In this document: positions 37,865 through 46,905 of the stretch, piece after piece
How the letters are laid out: each line of letters opens with the position of its first letter
Numbering within the stretch: position 1 is the first letter of the stretch
Assembly (NCBI GenBank): GCA_002929135.1
Contig: PESC01000057.1
Coordinates: 1 to 63,757, forward strand
DNA from: Methylomonas sp.
GTDB lineage: Bacteria > Pseudomonadota > Gammaproteobacteria > Methylococcales > Methylomonadaceae
Direction: 5' to 3'
Length of the DNA: 63,757 nt
Program-made: the position numbers and the translations under genes
The notes under the pieces: model-generated
What the model was told of the DNA's origin: nothing
Databases searched by the model: none
Seen by the model: only the letters and a program-made list of their open reading frames with translations

Positions 37865-38791
37865 TCAGGCAACGTGCTTACGTCTGCTCACACCAACCAG
37901 GCCAACCAAGGCCGAACCAAACAACCAAACTGCGGCTGGCACGGGCACGGGTCTTACCGTCAACGCGACATTGAAACCTCTTACGCCTTGATCCAGCGCG
38001 CTGTGAGCACCGGCATAAGCAAAGCTGGTGCCGCCATGAACATTGGGGTTACGGGTGGTGAGATTGGTGACGTTGGGAATGCCATCGAACCGGGTGCCAC
38101 CGACGACGAGGGAGTACCAGCCCGGGCTTAGCAGAATATCGGTCAGCGAAACGGTATTTCCCGTCAGAGTGGCTGCCGAGTGGCCGGTGAAGAACTGGGT
38201 GTTGATTTGATTGTTGTCAGTAGCCATCGTGATGTTGCCATTGGCTACGAACAAACCTTCCTTGCCCTGCAAGTGGGCAGGTGTCATAACTCCACCGGTA
38301 GGCCAGTCGTAGGAGGATTGCGGTACCAGGGTGTGATCGCGCCAGGCCTCGTAGACATTCGAGGCATTGTTCGGATTGTTGTTGACGCCACTGCCACTAT
38401 AGATGGAAAAGCCGGGGTTCAAATCGCCCAAGCGGGTAACGACGTTGTTATTGGTCGTGTTGCGCGAGAAATTTTGTGCATCCACCGTCACGCTGACCCA
38501 GGAAGCCTGATCCAGGTAAAACTTGGTGAAGCGTACGCGGTGGCTATCGCCCCAGTCATCGTAGGCGCCGAACGGAAACCCAGCGCTGCTGAAGCCATCC
38601 ATCCAGCCGAAGTTGCTGGTAACGTCACCGCGATCATAGACATAGGTAGTCGAGCCATTGGCATTGGCGGTCGACGAAGTGGCGTCGGTAATCAAATCCC
38701 GTCCGCGCCAGCCCACATGGGCAGATGCCATGTCGGTTGTCATTAGCAGCGCCATTAGTGATGCGGTTTTCAGCAGAAAATGCTTTTTCAT
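37865..38791 (-). CDS. PEP-CTERM-type sorting domain protein
   Basis: 308-residue exported protein. Residues 1-24 form a signal peptide ending MASA. The body is Asn/Thr/Gly-rich and beta-strand-like, with no recognised enzymatic motif. The C-terminus is a PEP-CTERM variant: VPVPAAVWLFGSALVGL then SRRKHVA, i.e. proline-containing motif, transmembrane helix and basic tail, the substrate signature for an exosortase and surface polysaccharide-linked export. AGAGGA precedes the start. No exosortase is in the window. Function unknown, probably cell surface or extracellular matrix. Confidence 0.82.
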   Translation of the reverse strand: MKKHFLLKTASLMALLMTTDMASAHVGWRGRDLITDATSSTANANGSTTYVYDRGDVTSNFGWMDGFSSAGFPFGAYDDWGDSHRVRFTKFYLDQASWVSVTVDAQNFSRNTTNNNVVTRLGDLNPGFSIYSGSGVNNNPNNASNVYEAWRDHTLVPQSSYDWPTGGVMTPAHLQGKEGLFVANGNITMATDNNQINTQFFTGHSAATLTGNTVSLTDILLSPGWYSLVVGGTRFDGIPNVTNLTTRNPNVHGGTSFAYAGAHSALDQGVRGFNVALTVRPVPVPAAVWLFGSALVGLVGVSRRKHVA

Positions 38792-39160
38792 AAATCCTCT
38801 TTTGTCTGTGATTATTTAGGTGAAGCGTTATGGAACTTGAACCAAAACTCAATCAGCTTCGGCAAAGTCACATTCATGATTCGTGCCAAATCAATCACAC
38901 CCTTTCATTTACTGAAACAATTAACACTCCAAACATGGGAACGTGAACAATATCTAAATTAAACTATGTTAAACACCTTGCCGCACGCGAAATAACCTAG
39001 TCAAGCTCTCAGTTTCAAACCACCGGGCAACTATCGGTTTGAATCCATCGGCGCACCTCGATTCTTGTGAGTAAACGGCTTCATGGTGTACAAAGCGGCC
39101 ACGGGGGCGGGCCGGATTGGCTACGCCGGGTTTCAGCATGGCAATCATCCAAAGGTGAGT
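38792..39160. other. AT-rich intergenic region between PEP-CTERM gene and nifJ
   Basis: About 369 bases between divergent genes, clearly AT-richer than its surroundings around 38790-39000. It should contain promoters for both. No gene, tRNA or repeat was recognised, and no promoter pair could be placed with confidence. AAAGGTGAG just before 39161 is the likely nifJ ribosome-binding site. Confidence 0.5.
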
Positions 39161-42100
39161 ATGCAAACACAGCAGACAGTGACGATAGACGGCAACCAGG
39201 CCGCAGCCGGGGTTGCGCACAAGCTCAGCGAAGTCATCGCGATTTATCCGATCACGCCGTCGTCGGCCATGGGCGAATGGGCGGATGAATGGTCATCGCA
39301 AGGCCAGAAAAATCTGTGGGGTACGGTGCCGCAGGTGATCGAGCTGCAAAGCGAAGGCGGCGCGGCCGGTGCGATACACGGCGCCTTGCAGACCGGCGCA
39401 CTGGCGACCACCTTCACCGCATCGCAGGGGTTGTTGCTGATGTTGCCTAATATGTACAAGATTGCTGGCGAACTGACGCCTGTAGTGTTCCACATTGCCG
39501 CCCGTGCGCTGGCAACGCAGGCCTTGTCGATTTTCGGCGACCACAGCGACGTCATGTCGGCCCGTATGACCGGTTTTGCCATGCTGTGTTCGAATTCGCC
39601 ACAAGAGGTGCAAGACCTGGCCGCGATCGCCCATGCTGCCAGCCTGGAAAGCCGGGTGCCGTTCATGCACTTTTTCGACGGCTTCCGTACCTCGCACGAA
39701 GTCGTCAAGCTGGCTGCGCTGGATGACACGACACTGCGCGCCTTGATAGACGACGAACAGGTATCGGCGCATCGGGCGCGTGCCCTGACGCCAGACCAGC
39801 CGGTGCTGCGCGGCACGGCACAGAATCCCGACGTCTATTTCCAGTCGCGCGAGGCCGCCAACCCGTTTTACGACCGCCTGCCCGCTATCGTCCAGCGCGT
39901 CATGGCGCGTTTTGCCGACTTGACCGGGCGTCACTATCGACTGTTCGATTACGTCGGCGCTGCCGATGCCGAACGGGTGATCGTGATGATGGGGTCGGGC
40001 GCCGAGGCGGCTGAAGAAACCCTGGACTATCTCAATCGTCAGGGCGAAAAAACCGGTCTGGTGAAAGTGCGGCTGTACCGGCCATTCGATGCCGATGCCT
40101 TGCTGGCGGCCTTGCCGACCCAGTGCCGGGCGATTGCGGTGCTGGATCGCACCAAGGAACCCGGCGCCGACGGCGAACCACTTTACAAAGACGTGCTCGG
40201 TGCCATTGCCCGCCACGTCATGCAGGGGGGCTGGCATTTTGCCATGTTGCCGCGCGTGATCGGCGGACGCTACGGGCTGGCCTCGAAAGAGTTCACGCCG
40301 GGCATGATCAAGGCGGTATTCGACGAACTCAAGCAAAGCCAGCCGAAAACCCCGTTCACCATCGGCATACACGATGACGTGTCGGGCAGCAGTCTGGACT
40401 GGGATACCAGTTTCCGCACCGATGTCCACGACGACACTTTTCAGGCCATGTTCTACGGCCTGGGCAGCGATGGCACGGTCAGCGCCAACAAGAACAGCAT
40501 CAAGATCATCGGCGAGGAAACCGAACTCTACCCCCAGGGTTATTTCGTCTACGACTCGAAAAAATCCGGCGCGGTGACGGTATCGCACTTGCGCTTCGGC
40601 CCCAGGCCGATCAAATCGACCTATCTGATCGGCGACAACGACGCCGATTTCATCGCCTGCCATCAAGCTATTTTTCTGGAACGCTACGACATGCTGGCCT
40701 ATGCTGCCGACGGCGCGGTGTTTCTGCTGAATTCGCAGCAAGCGCCGGAGCGGGTTTGGGACAGCCTACCGCAAACCCTGCGGCAACAAATGCTGGCCAA
40801 ACGCATCCATTTTTACGTGATCGATGCCTATGCAGTGGCCGAACGATGCGGCATGGGCAAGCGCATCAACACCGTCATGCAAACCTGCTTCTTCGCGATT
40901 TCCGGCGTATTGCCCAAAGACCAGGCCATCGCTGCCATCAAACGGGCGGTGGAAAAAACCTATGGACGCAAAGGCGAGCGCATCGTCGAACTCAACTTCA
41001 AGGCCATAGACGAAACCCTGGCTGGGTTGCATGTGGTCAATCTACCGGACAGCATAAGCCGCGTGTTCGAACCCAGCGCAGCCATGGCCAGCGCAGTGCC
41101 GGATTTCGTCCGTCGGGTTACGTCCGAAATCATCGCCGGACGCGGCGACCGGCTGCCGGTCAGCGCCCTGCCGGTGGACGGCACTTTTCCGACCGGCACC
41201 TCGGTGTATGAAAAACGTAATCTGGCGCTGGAGATTCCGGTCTGGGAAACCGATTTGTGCACCCAGTGCGGCAAGTGCGCGATGGTGTGTCCCCATGCCG
41301 CGATCCGCAGCAAAATCTACCCGGTCGAGGCACTGACGACCGCACCCGACAGCTTCAAACACGCCGACATGCTGGGCAAGGATTTTCCAGACGGTCTGGC
41401 CATCAGTTATCAGGTGGCGCCAGAGGATTGCACCGGTTGCAGTTTGTGTGTCGACATTTGCCCGATTCGCGACAAAACCAACGTCAGCCGCAAGGCGTTG
41501 AACATGCGGGCACAAGCGCCATTACGCGAGCAGGAACGCTACAACTGGGATTATTTTCTGTCGCTGCCGGAATACGACCGCACCCGGCTCAAAACCAACA
41601 CCATCAAAGGCGCGATGGTGTTGCAGCCCTTGTTCGAATTCTCCGGCGCCTGTGTCGGTTGCGGCGAAACACCGTATGTCAAACTGGCATCGCAGTTATT
41701 CGGTGACCGCATGGTGGTCGCCAACGCCACCGGTTGTTCGTCGATTTACGGCGGCAATCTGCCAACCACGCCCTGGAGTAAAAACGCCGAGGGCAGAGGG
41801 CCAGCCTGGAGCAACTCCTTGTTCGAGGACAATGCCGAGTTTGGTTTGGGCATGCGGGTTGCCATCGACCGCCAGGCCGAATTTGCCGCCGAATTGCTGA
41901 CCGGTTTGCGTGATGAGCTTGGTGGCGAATTGACCCACGCCCTACTCCATGCCGACCAGTCCGACGAAGCAGGCATACACGAACAACGCCAGCGCGTGGC
42001 CGAACTGAAACAGCGGCTGGCGGGCATCGACCAACCCAACGCCAAGACCTTGCTGGAACTGGCCGATCATCTGTGCAAGAAAAGCGTCTGGATCATAGGC

Positions 42101-42802
42101 GGCGACGGCTGGGCCTACGACATAGGCTATGGCGGGCTGGATCACGTACTGGCCAGCGGTCGCAATGTCAACATCCTGGTACTGGACACCGAGGTGTACT
42201 CCAACACCGGCGGCCAGACTTCGAAAGCCACGCCGCTGGGCGCGGTGGCGAAATTCGCCGCCAGCGGCAAGGCAACCGCCAAAAAGGATTTGGCCCTGCT
42301 GGCGATGGATTACGGCAATGTCTACATCGCCCATGTGGCTTATGCCGGTAAGGACACCCAAACCCTCAGCGCCTTCCTGGAGGCCGAAGCCCACGACGGG
42401 CCATCCATCATCATCGCCTACTCGCCGTGCATCGCCCATGGGGTCGATATGTCCAACAATCACAGGCAGCAAAATCTGGCGGTGAAAAGTGGACACTGGC
42501 CGCTGTTCCGCTTCAATCCCAACCGCATCAAACAGGGCAAGAACCCGATGCAGCTGGATTCGGCAGAACCCTCGGTGCCGTACCGCGATTTCGTGATGAG
42601 CGAAACCCGCTTCAGCATGTTGTGGCAATCGCATCCCGACGCCGCCGAAGCCTTTTTGCAGCAGGCGCAACAAGATGTGCGCAACCGTTACCGTTATTAC
42701 AAGCAATTGTCGACGCTGGAATGGAGCGAAACCACCAGCGCACCCGCCGTCAAGGCACAATTATTGACCGAAGCCGCCAGGCAGGAGAACCACCATGATT
42801 GA
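39161..42802 (+). CDS. nifJ: Pyruvate:ferredoxin (flavodoxin) oxidoreductase
   Basis: 1213-residue single-chain PFOR interconverting pyruvate plus CoA with acetyl-CoA, CO2 and reduced ferredoxin/flavodoxin. N-terminal IAIYPITPSSAMGEWADEW (pyrimidine domain), a gamma-like domain around FGPRPIKSTYL, two [4Fe-4S] motifs CTQCGKCAMVCP (near residue 700) and CTGCSLCVDICP (near 757), then the TPP domain with CVGCGETPY and GDGWAYDIGYGGLDHVL. The start at 39161 is supported by its ribosome-binding site; the longer frame to 39083 lacks homology. It overlaps the next gene by eight bases. Oxygen-sensitive in most hosts, hence notable in a probable aerobe. Confidence 0.95.
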   Translation: MQTQQTVTIDGNQAAAGVAHKLSEVIAIYPITPSSAMGEWADEWSSQGQKNLWGTVPQVIELQSEGGAAGAIHGALQTGALATTFTASQGLLLMLPNMYKIAGELTPVVFHIAARALATQALSIFGDHSDVMSARMTGFAMLCSNSPQEVQDLAAIAHAASLESRVPFMHFFDGFRTSHEVVKLAALDDTTLRALIDDEQVSAHRARALTPDQPVLRGTAQNPDVYFQSREAANPFYDRLPAIVQRVMARFADLTGRHYRLFDYVGAADAERVIVMMGSGAEAAEETLDYLNRQGEKTGLVKVRLYRPFDADALLAALPTQCRAIAVLDRTKEPGADGEPLYKDVLGAIARHVMQGGWHFAMLPRVIGGRYGLASKEFTPGMIKAVFDELKQSQPKTPFTIGIHDDVSGSSLDWDTSFRTDVHDDTFQAMFYGLGSDGTVSANKNSIKIIGEETELYPQGYFVYDSKKSGAVTVSHLRFGPRPIKSTYLIGDNDADFIACHQAIFLERYDMLAYAADGAVFLLNSQQAPERVWDSLPQTLRQQMLAKRIHFYVIDAYAVAERCGMGKRINTVMQTCFFAISGVLPKDQAIAAIKRAVEKTYGRKGERIVELNFKAIDETLAGLHVVNLPDSISRVFEPSAAMASAVPDFVRRVTSEIIAGRGDRLPVSALPVDGTFPTGTSVYEKRNLALEIPVWETDLCTQCGKCAMVCPHAAIRSKIYPVEALTTAPDSFKHADMLGKDFPDGLAISYQVAPEDCTGCSLCVDICPIRDKTNVSRKALNMRAQAPLREQERYNWDYFLSLPEYDRTRLKTNTIKGAMVLQPLFEFSGACVGCGETPYVKLASQLFGDRMVVANATGCSSIYGGNLPTTPWSKNAEGRGPAWSNSLFEDNAEFGLGMRVAIDRQAEFAAELLTGLRDELGGELTHALLHADQSDEAGIHEQRQRVAELKQRLAGIDQPNAKTLLELADHLCKKSVWIIGGDGWAYDIGYGGLDHVLASGRNVNILVLDTEVYSNTGGQTSKATPLGAVAKFAASGKATAKKDLALLAMDYGNVYIAHVAYAGKDTQTLSAFLEAEAHDGPSIIIAYSPCIAHGVDMSNNHRQQNLAVKSGHWPLFRFNPNRIKQGKNPMQLDSAEPSVPYRDFVMSETRFSMLWQSHPDAAEAFLQQAQQDVRNRYRYYKQLSTLEWSETTSAPAVKAQLLTEAARQENHHD

Positions 42803-43808
42803 TTTGACGACCGATTATCTCGGCCTGACATTGGCGCACCCGTTGGTGCCGTCATCATCGCCGATCAGCCGCACACTGGACGGCGCCCGCAGGCTGGAAG
42901 ACGCCGGCGCCTCGGCGCTGGTGCTGCCGTCGCTGTTCGAGGAAAAGATCGACGCCGAAATGCAGCACATGGTGCGCTTCCTGTTCGGCCAGGGCACAGG
43001 CTACGGCGAGGCCGACTCGTTTCACCCCATGCCGGGCGCCCTGCAAAGCTATCAGGAGCAGTATCTCGACAATCTGCAAGCGATCAAGTCGGCATTATCG
43101 ATACCGGTGATTGCCAGCCTGAACGGCACCACGTCGGGCGGCTGGATCGAATACGGCCTGGCTTTGCAGCAGGCAGGCGCCGATGCGCTGGAACTCAACG
43201 TGTATTACCTGGCGGCCAATGCCGACGATACCAGCGTGGCGGTCGAGCACCGTTATCTGGAAATTTTGCAGGCACTGCGGGCCAAGGTGGCGATACCGCT
43301 GGTAATGAAACTGTCGCCGCAATTCAGCTCGCCGATCAATTTCGCCCAACGATTACAGGCTGCCGGTGCCGACGGCATTGTGCTGTTCAACCGTTTTTAT
43401 CAGCCCGACATCGATCTGGAAACCTTGCAGGTAGTGCCCAAGCTGGAACTGTCGACACCGTCAGAGGCACTGCTGCGCATACGCTGGGCTGCACTGATGC
43501 ATGGCCGGATCAACATGTCGCTGGCCGTCACCGGCGGCTTTCATCAAACGCCCGACATCATCAAAGCCTTGCTGGCCGGGGCCGATGTCGTCCACCTGTG
43601 TAGCGTGTTATTGCGTGAAGGCACGGCACGCATCGGCCAGATGCGTGCCGAATTGGCACTATGGCTGGAACAGCATGACTACGCCTCGGTACGGCAAATG
43701 CAGGGCAGCGTCAGCCATCAACACGCTGTCGATCCCGGCGCTTACGAACGGGCAAACTACATGCACGTACTCGACAGCTACACCCCGGCCAGCGGGGTGT
43801 TGTGGTAA
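42795..43808 (+). CDS. Dihydroorotate dehydrogenase-like flavoprotein
   Basis: 337-residue TIM-barrel protein of the DHOD superfamily (MIDLTTDYLGLTLAHPLVPSSSP at the start in two parts; phosphate-binding end VTGGFHQTPDI). Motifs IASLNGTTSGGWIEYG and LELNVYYLAAN correspond to the FMN and substrate regions. It is unlikely to be the biosynthetic PyrD, because the pairing and eight-base overlap with nifJ points to a redox role linked to pyruvate oxidation. The same nifJ plus DHOD-like pairing occurs in several other bacteria (recalled, not searched). Substrate unknown. Confidence 0.82.
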   Translation: MIDLTTDYLGLTLAHPLVPSSSPISRTLDGARRLEDAGASALVLPSLFEEKIDAEMQHMVRFLFGQGTGYGEADSFHPMPGALQSYQEQYLDNLQAIKSALSIPVIASLNGTTSGGWIEYGLALQQAGADALELNVYYLAANADDTSVAVEHRYLEILQALRAKVAIPLVMKLSPQFSSPINFAQRLQAAGADGIVLFNRFYQPDIDLETLQVVPKLELSTPSEALLRIRWAALMHGRINMSLAVTGGFHQTPDIIKALLAGADVVHLCSVLLREGTARIGQMRAELALWLEQHDYASVRQMQGSVSHQHAVDPGAYERANYMHVLDSYTPASGVLW

Positions 43809-43849
43809 GGAGCTGACACCGGGCAGCAATCCGCTGCCCGTGGGTACAA

Positions 43850-43945
43850 AGTCTGGCTTTCTGGTTCCCACGATCTCTGCGGGAACCCATGCGACCGCCG
43901 ATGATGCCCGTATGCATTCCCACGCAGGCGCATGAGGGAGCGTGT
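43850..43945. repeat. Degenerate dispersed intergenic repeat
   Basis: Contains TTTCTGGTTCCCACGATCTC, then GCGGGAACCCATGCG, and GCATTCCCACGCAGG. The first part recurs in inverse orientation at 49942-49962 with few changes, and a CTCTGCGTGGGA fragment lies near 52010. GGTTCCC and GGGAACC can pair. Looks like a decayed intergenic repeat family. Confidence 0.5.
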
Positions 43946-44017
43946 GCTATAGTCTGCGGCCTTTTGGGGCTTGATCGCCCTGTTTTTGCATTGTTCGACA
44001 CGATACGGTTAAGCGTA

Positions 44018-44146
44018 ATGCTGGGTTTTTACTTGAGATTGAGCGTTCTGTTGCTGGTTTTATTTGTCCAGGCCTGCGGACAAATCGGCCCGCTTTATTT
44101 ACCCGACGCGCCGCCGCCGGTGCATGTTCCCAAAGACGATAAGTAA
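44018..44146 (+). CDS. lptM: Small lipoprotein LptM (YifL-like)
   Basis: 42-residue lipoprotein: hydrophobic signal MLGFYLRLSVLLLVLFVQAC with the lipidated Cys followed by GQIGPLYLPD, the conserved core of the YifL/LptM family (CGxxGPLYxP). In E. coli LptM assists oxidative maturation of the LPS transporter LptD. It sits three bases before lysA, the conserved lptM-lysA-dapF order, which supports the call despite the small size. Confidence 0.88.
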   Translation: MLGFYLRLSVLLLVLFVQACGQIGPLYLPDAPPPVHVPKDDK

Positions 44147-44149
44147 TCC

Positions 44150-45400
44150 ATGGATAGTTTTCACTATCGGCAAGGTAAATTATTTGCCGAAAATATCGAT
44201 GTTGCCGCCATTGCCGCCAGGTTTGGCACACCGTGTTACATCTACTCACGCTCGGCCATCGAGCGGCAGTGGCGGTCCTTCGACGCTGCCTTCGCAAATC
44301 AACCGCACCTCATCTGTTATGCCGTCAAAGCCAATTCCAACATTGCAGTGCTGAATGTCCTGGCACAACTGGGTTCGGGTTTCGATATCGTATCCGCTGG
44401 CGAATTGCAGCGGGTTAGGGCTGCGGGCGGCGATCCGGGCAAGGTCGTGTTTTCCGGCGTCGGCAAGCGCGAGGACGAGATTCGCCTGGCCTTGAGCACC
44501 GGTATTCGCTGCTTCAACGTCGAAGTGGCGGGCGAGCTGGATCGTATCGATCGCATCGCGGGCGAGATGGGCTTGAAAGCGCCGGTTTCGTTCAGAGTCA
44601 ACCCTGATGTCGATGCACAAACCCATCCCTACATTTCAACCGGTTTGAAAGAAAACAAATTCGGTATCGACATTGACACGGCGGCCTTGGAATATCGGCG
44701 GGCGGCGGCGATGAAGCATATCGAAATCAAGGGTATCGATTGCCACATCGGCTCGCAACTGACGCAGACCGCGCCGTTTCTCGATGCGCTGGACAGAGTG
44801 CTGGTGCTGCTGGAAACCTTACGCAACGATGGTATTGAAATCGACCATCTCGACCTGGGCGGTGGCCTGGGCATCTGCTACCGCGATGAACAGCCACCTT
44901 TGCCCGAAGATTACGTCGCCGCGTGTTTGCAGAAACTCAAGGGCTACGATCTCGACATCTTTCTGGAGCCGGGCCGGGCCATCGTGGGTAACGCCGGCAT
45001 TCTGGTCACCAGGGTCGAATACCTGAAACCAACGCCCGGCAAAAATTTTGCCATCGTCGATGCCGCAATGAATGATCTGATCCGGCCTGCACTCTACGGT
45101 GCCTGGCAGGACATCGTGCAGGTGAACCAGGCGGCGGAAGCGGCAGAACCTATGGATTGGGACATCGTCGGGCCTGTCTGCGAAACCGGCGATTTTCTGG
45201 GAAAACAACGCAATCTGGCATTGGCAGCGGGCGATCTGCTGGCGATAAAGTCGTCCGGGGCTTACGGCTTCACCATGAGTTCCAACTACAATTCGCGGCC
45301 ACGCGCTGCCGAAGTCATGGTAGCGGGCGACCAATGCCAACCCATCCGGGCACGGGAAACCGTCGAGTCGCTGTGGGCTGGCGAACGCATCATGGATTAA
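44150..45400 (+). CDS. lysA: Diaminopimelate decarboxylase
   Basis: 416-residue PLP enzyme of the alanine-racemase fold, converting meso-diaminopimelate to lysine. The PLP lysine is Lys60 in ICYAVKANSN; SGGEL-type region reads FDIVSAGELQRV; HIGSQL and the C-terminal VGPVCETGDFLGK with catalytic Cys are present. It follows lptM by three bases and precedes dapF by six. Confidence 0.96.
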   Translation: MDSFHYRQGKLFAENIDVAAIAARFGTPCYIYSRSAIERQWRSFDAAFANQPHLICYAVKANSNIAVLNVLAQLGSGFDIVSAGELQRVRAAGGDPGKVVFSGVGKREDEIRLALSTGIRCFNVEVAGELDRIDRIAGEMGLKAPVSFRVNPDVDAQTHPYISTGLKENKFGIDIDTAALEYRRAAAMKHIEIKGIDCHIGSQLTQTAPFLDALDRVLVLLETLRNDGIEIDHLDLGGGLGICYRDEQPPLPEDYVAACLQKLKGYDLDIFLEPGRAIVGNAGILVTRVEYLKPTPGKNFAIVDAAMNDLIRPALYGAWQDIVQVNQAAEAAEPMDWDIVGPVCETGDFLGKQRNLALAAGDLLAIKSSGAYGFTMSSNYNSRPRAAEVMVAGDQCQPIRARETVESLWAGERIMD

Positions 45401-45406
45401 CGGGCC

Positions 45407-46237
45407 ATGATGATCCGCTTCAGCAAAATGCACGGTCTTGGCAACGACTTTGTCGTCATCGATGCCATCAATCAATCCATCACGCTGTCGGCCAGCGCTA
45501 TTCGTTTCATCGCCGATCGTCATTTCGGCATCGGTTGTGACCAGGTTTTGCTGGTCGAAAAACCAGTCAGCAAGCAGGCCGATTTCAAATACCGGATTTT
45601 CAATGCCGATGGCTCGGAAGTGGCGCAATGCGGTAACGGCGCACGTTGCTTCGCCCGTTTCGTGCGTGAAAAAGGCCTGTCGGATAAAGACGTCGTGCGT
45701 GTCGATACCGATGCCGGACAACTGGTGCTGACCCTGGCTGCCGATGGCCAGGTGAGTGTCGACATGGGTGTACCCGAGCATGACCCGGCGCACATCCCGT
45801 TGGCGATAGCACAGCAATCGCTGCGCTATTCGTTGGACATCGCCGGAACGCCGGTCAGTTTCTATGCGGTGTCTATGGGCAACCCTCATGCGGTGATTCT
45901 GGTCGAGGATGTCGATAGCGCACCGGTGGCGTCATTGGGGCCAACAATCGAAAATCATCCCGCGTTTCCACAACGGGTCAACGTGGGCTTCATGCAGGTC
46001 ATCGACAACACACATATCAGCTTGCGGGTTTACGAGCGCGGCGCGGCGGAAACCCTGGCCTGCGGTAGCGGCGCCTGTGCTGCCGTGGTGGCGGGCATAG
46101 CATGGGGTTTGCTGGACAAGGCCGTCAGCGTGCGCCTGCCGGGTGGTTCGCTTGAAATCAGTTGGCAAGGCCCCGGCCAACCGGTTTTGATGAAAGGGCC
46201 AGCCGTTTGCGTTTATGAAGGAGAGATCGATTTATGA
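45407..46237 (+). CDS. dapF: Diaminopimelate epimerase
   Basis: 276-residue cofactor-independent epimerase converting LL- to meso-diaminopimelate, for lysine and peptidoglycan. The two catalytic cysteines are Cys75 (AQCGNGARC) and Cys219 (LACGSGACAA). The start may be either of two adjacent ATGs (45407 or 45410). The stop overlaps the next gene by four bases. Confidence 0.96.
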   Translation: MMIRFSKMHGLGNDFVVIDAINQSITLSASAIRFIADRHFGIGCDQVLLVEKPVSKQADFKYRIFNADGSEVAQCGNGARCFARFVREKGLSDKDVVRVDTDAGQLVLTLAADGQVSVDMGVPEHDPAHIPLAIAQQSLRYSLDIAGTPVSFYAVSMGNPHAVILVEDVDSAPVASLGPTIENHPAFPQRVNVGFMQVIDNTHISLRVYERGAAETLACGSGACAAVVAGIAWGLLDKAVSVRLPGGSLEISWQGPGQPVLMKGPAVCVYEGEIDL

Positions 46238-46905
46238 CCGAGGACGATGTTGCAGCTTATCTGCTTGAGCATCCTGATTTTTTTCAACGCCATCTCGATT
46301 TGCTGGAGCATCTGCACATTCCGCATCCCAGTGGCAATGCTGTTTCATTGATTGCCAAGCAGTTGGAAATTTTCAGAACCAAGCATCAGGAACAGGAAAA
46401 CCAGCTTTCGGCCTTGATCGACATCGCGCGCGACAACGACGCCGCATTCAGCCGCATGCACGAGCTTACTCTGGCAATGCTGGAAGCGGATGCGTTGGAA
46501 AACCTGGTAGCCAACCTCGACCACGTACTTGCCGAATGTTTCATGACCGATTTCGTGGCGCTGAAAATCGTAAGGGAAAATGGGCTATCGCCACTAAGCA
46601 ATCTGTTCGTGTCGCCCGACTGCGCCGATCTGAAACTGTTCAGTGAGCAACTGGCAACCAATCAGCCCAAATGTGGCCGCCCTACCCTGGCACAGGCCCG
46701 CTTCCTGTTTGGCGAACCCGCCGCCGAAGTGAAATCGTGCGCCATCATCCCCATGGTATTCGTCGATCTGCAAGCCTTGCTGGCCATCGGCAGCCGGGAG
46801 GACGGGCGGTTTCACTACTCGATGGGCAGTTTGTTTCTGACCCAGATGAGTAAAATTATCGCCACCCGGCTGATTTCCATTCTGCATCGGGAGATGGCGG
46901 GGTGA
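46234..46905 (+). CDS. DUF484 family protein
   Basis: 223-residue protein with the family signature LEHPDFFQRHLDLLEHLHIPH at the N-terminus (residues 8-27), a coiled-coil helix, and a GAF-like C-terminal half (CAIIPMVFVDLQALLAIGSRE region). It conventionally sits between dapF and xerC, as here, with four-base overlaps on both sides. Function unknown; the GAF-like fold suggests a small-molecule sensor or a partner of XerC. Confidence 0.9.
   Translation: MTEDDVAAYLLEHPDFFQRHLDLLEHLHIPHPSGNAVSLIAKQLEIFRTKHQEQENQLSALIDIARDNDAAFSRMHELTLAMLEADALENLVANLDHVLAECFMTDFVALKIVRENGLSPLSNLFVSPDCADLKLFSEQLATNQPKCGRPTLAQARFLFGEPAAEVKSCAIIPMVFVDLQALLAIGSREDGRFHYSMGSLFLTQMSKIIATRLISILHREMAG

Noticed and set aside
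38860-38900. Possible sigma-54 -24 element (TGGCAC) on the minus strand upstream of the PEP-CTERM gene
   Set aside because: The -12 GC element is missing at the right spacing.
39293-40741. 482-codon minus-strand frame inside nifJ
   Set aside because: Antisense shadow of a high-GC gene; no domain, no ribosome-binding site.
44819-45889. 356-codon minus-strand frame opposite lysA/dapF
   Set aside because: Antisense shadow; both real genes have catalytic motifs.
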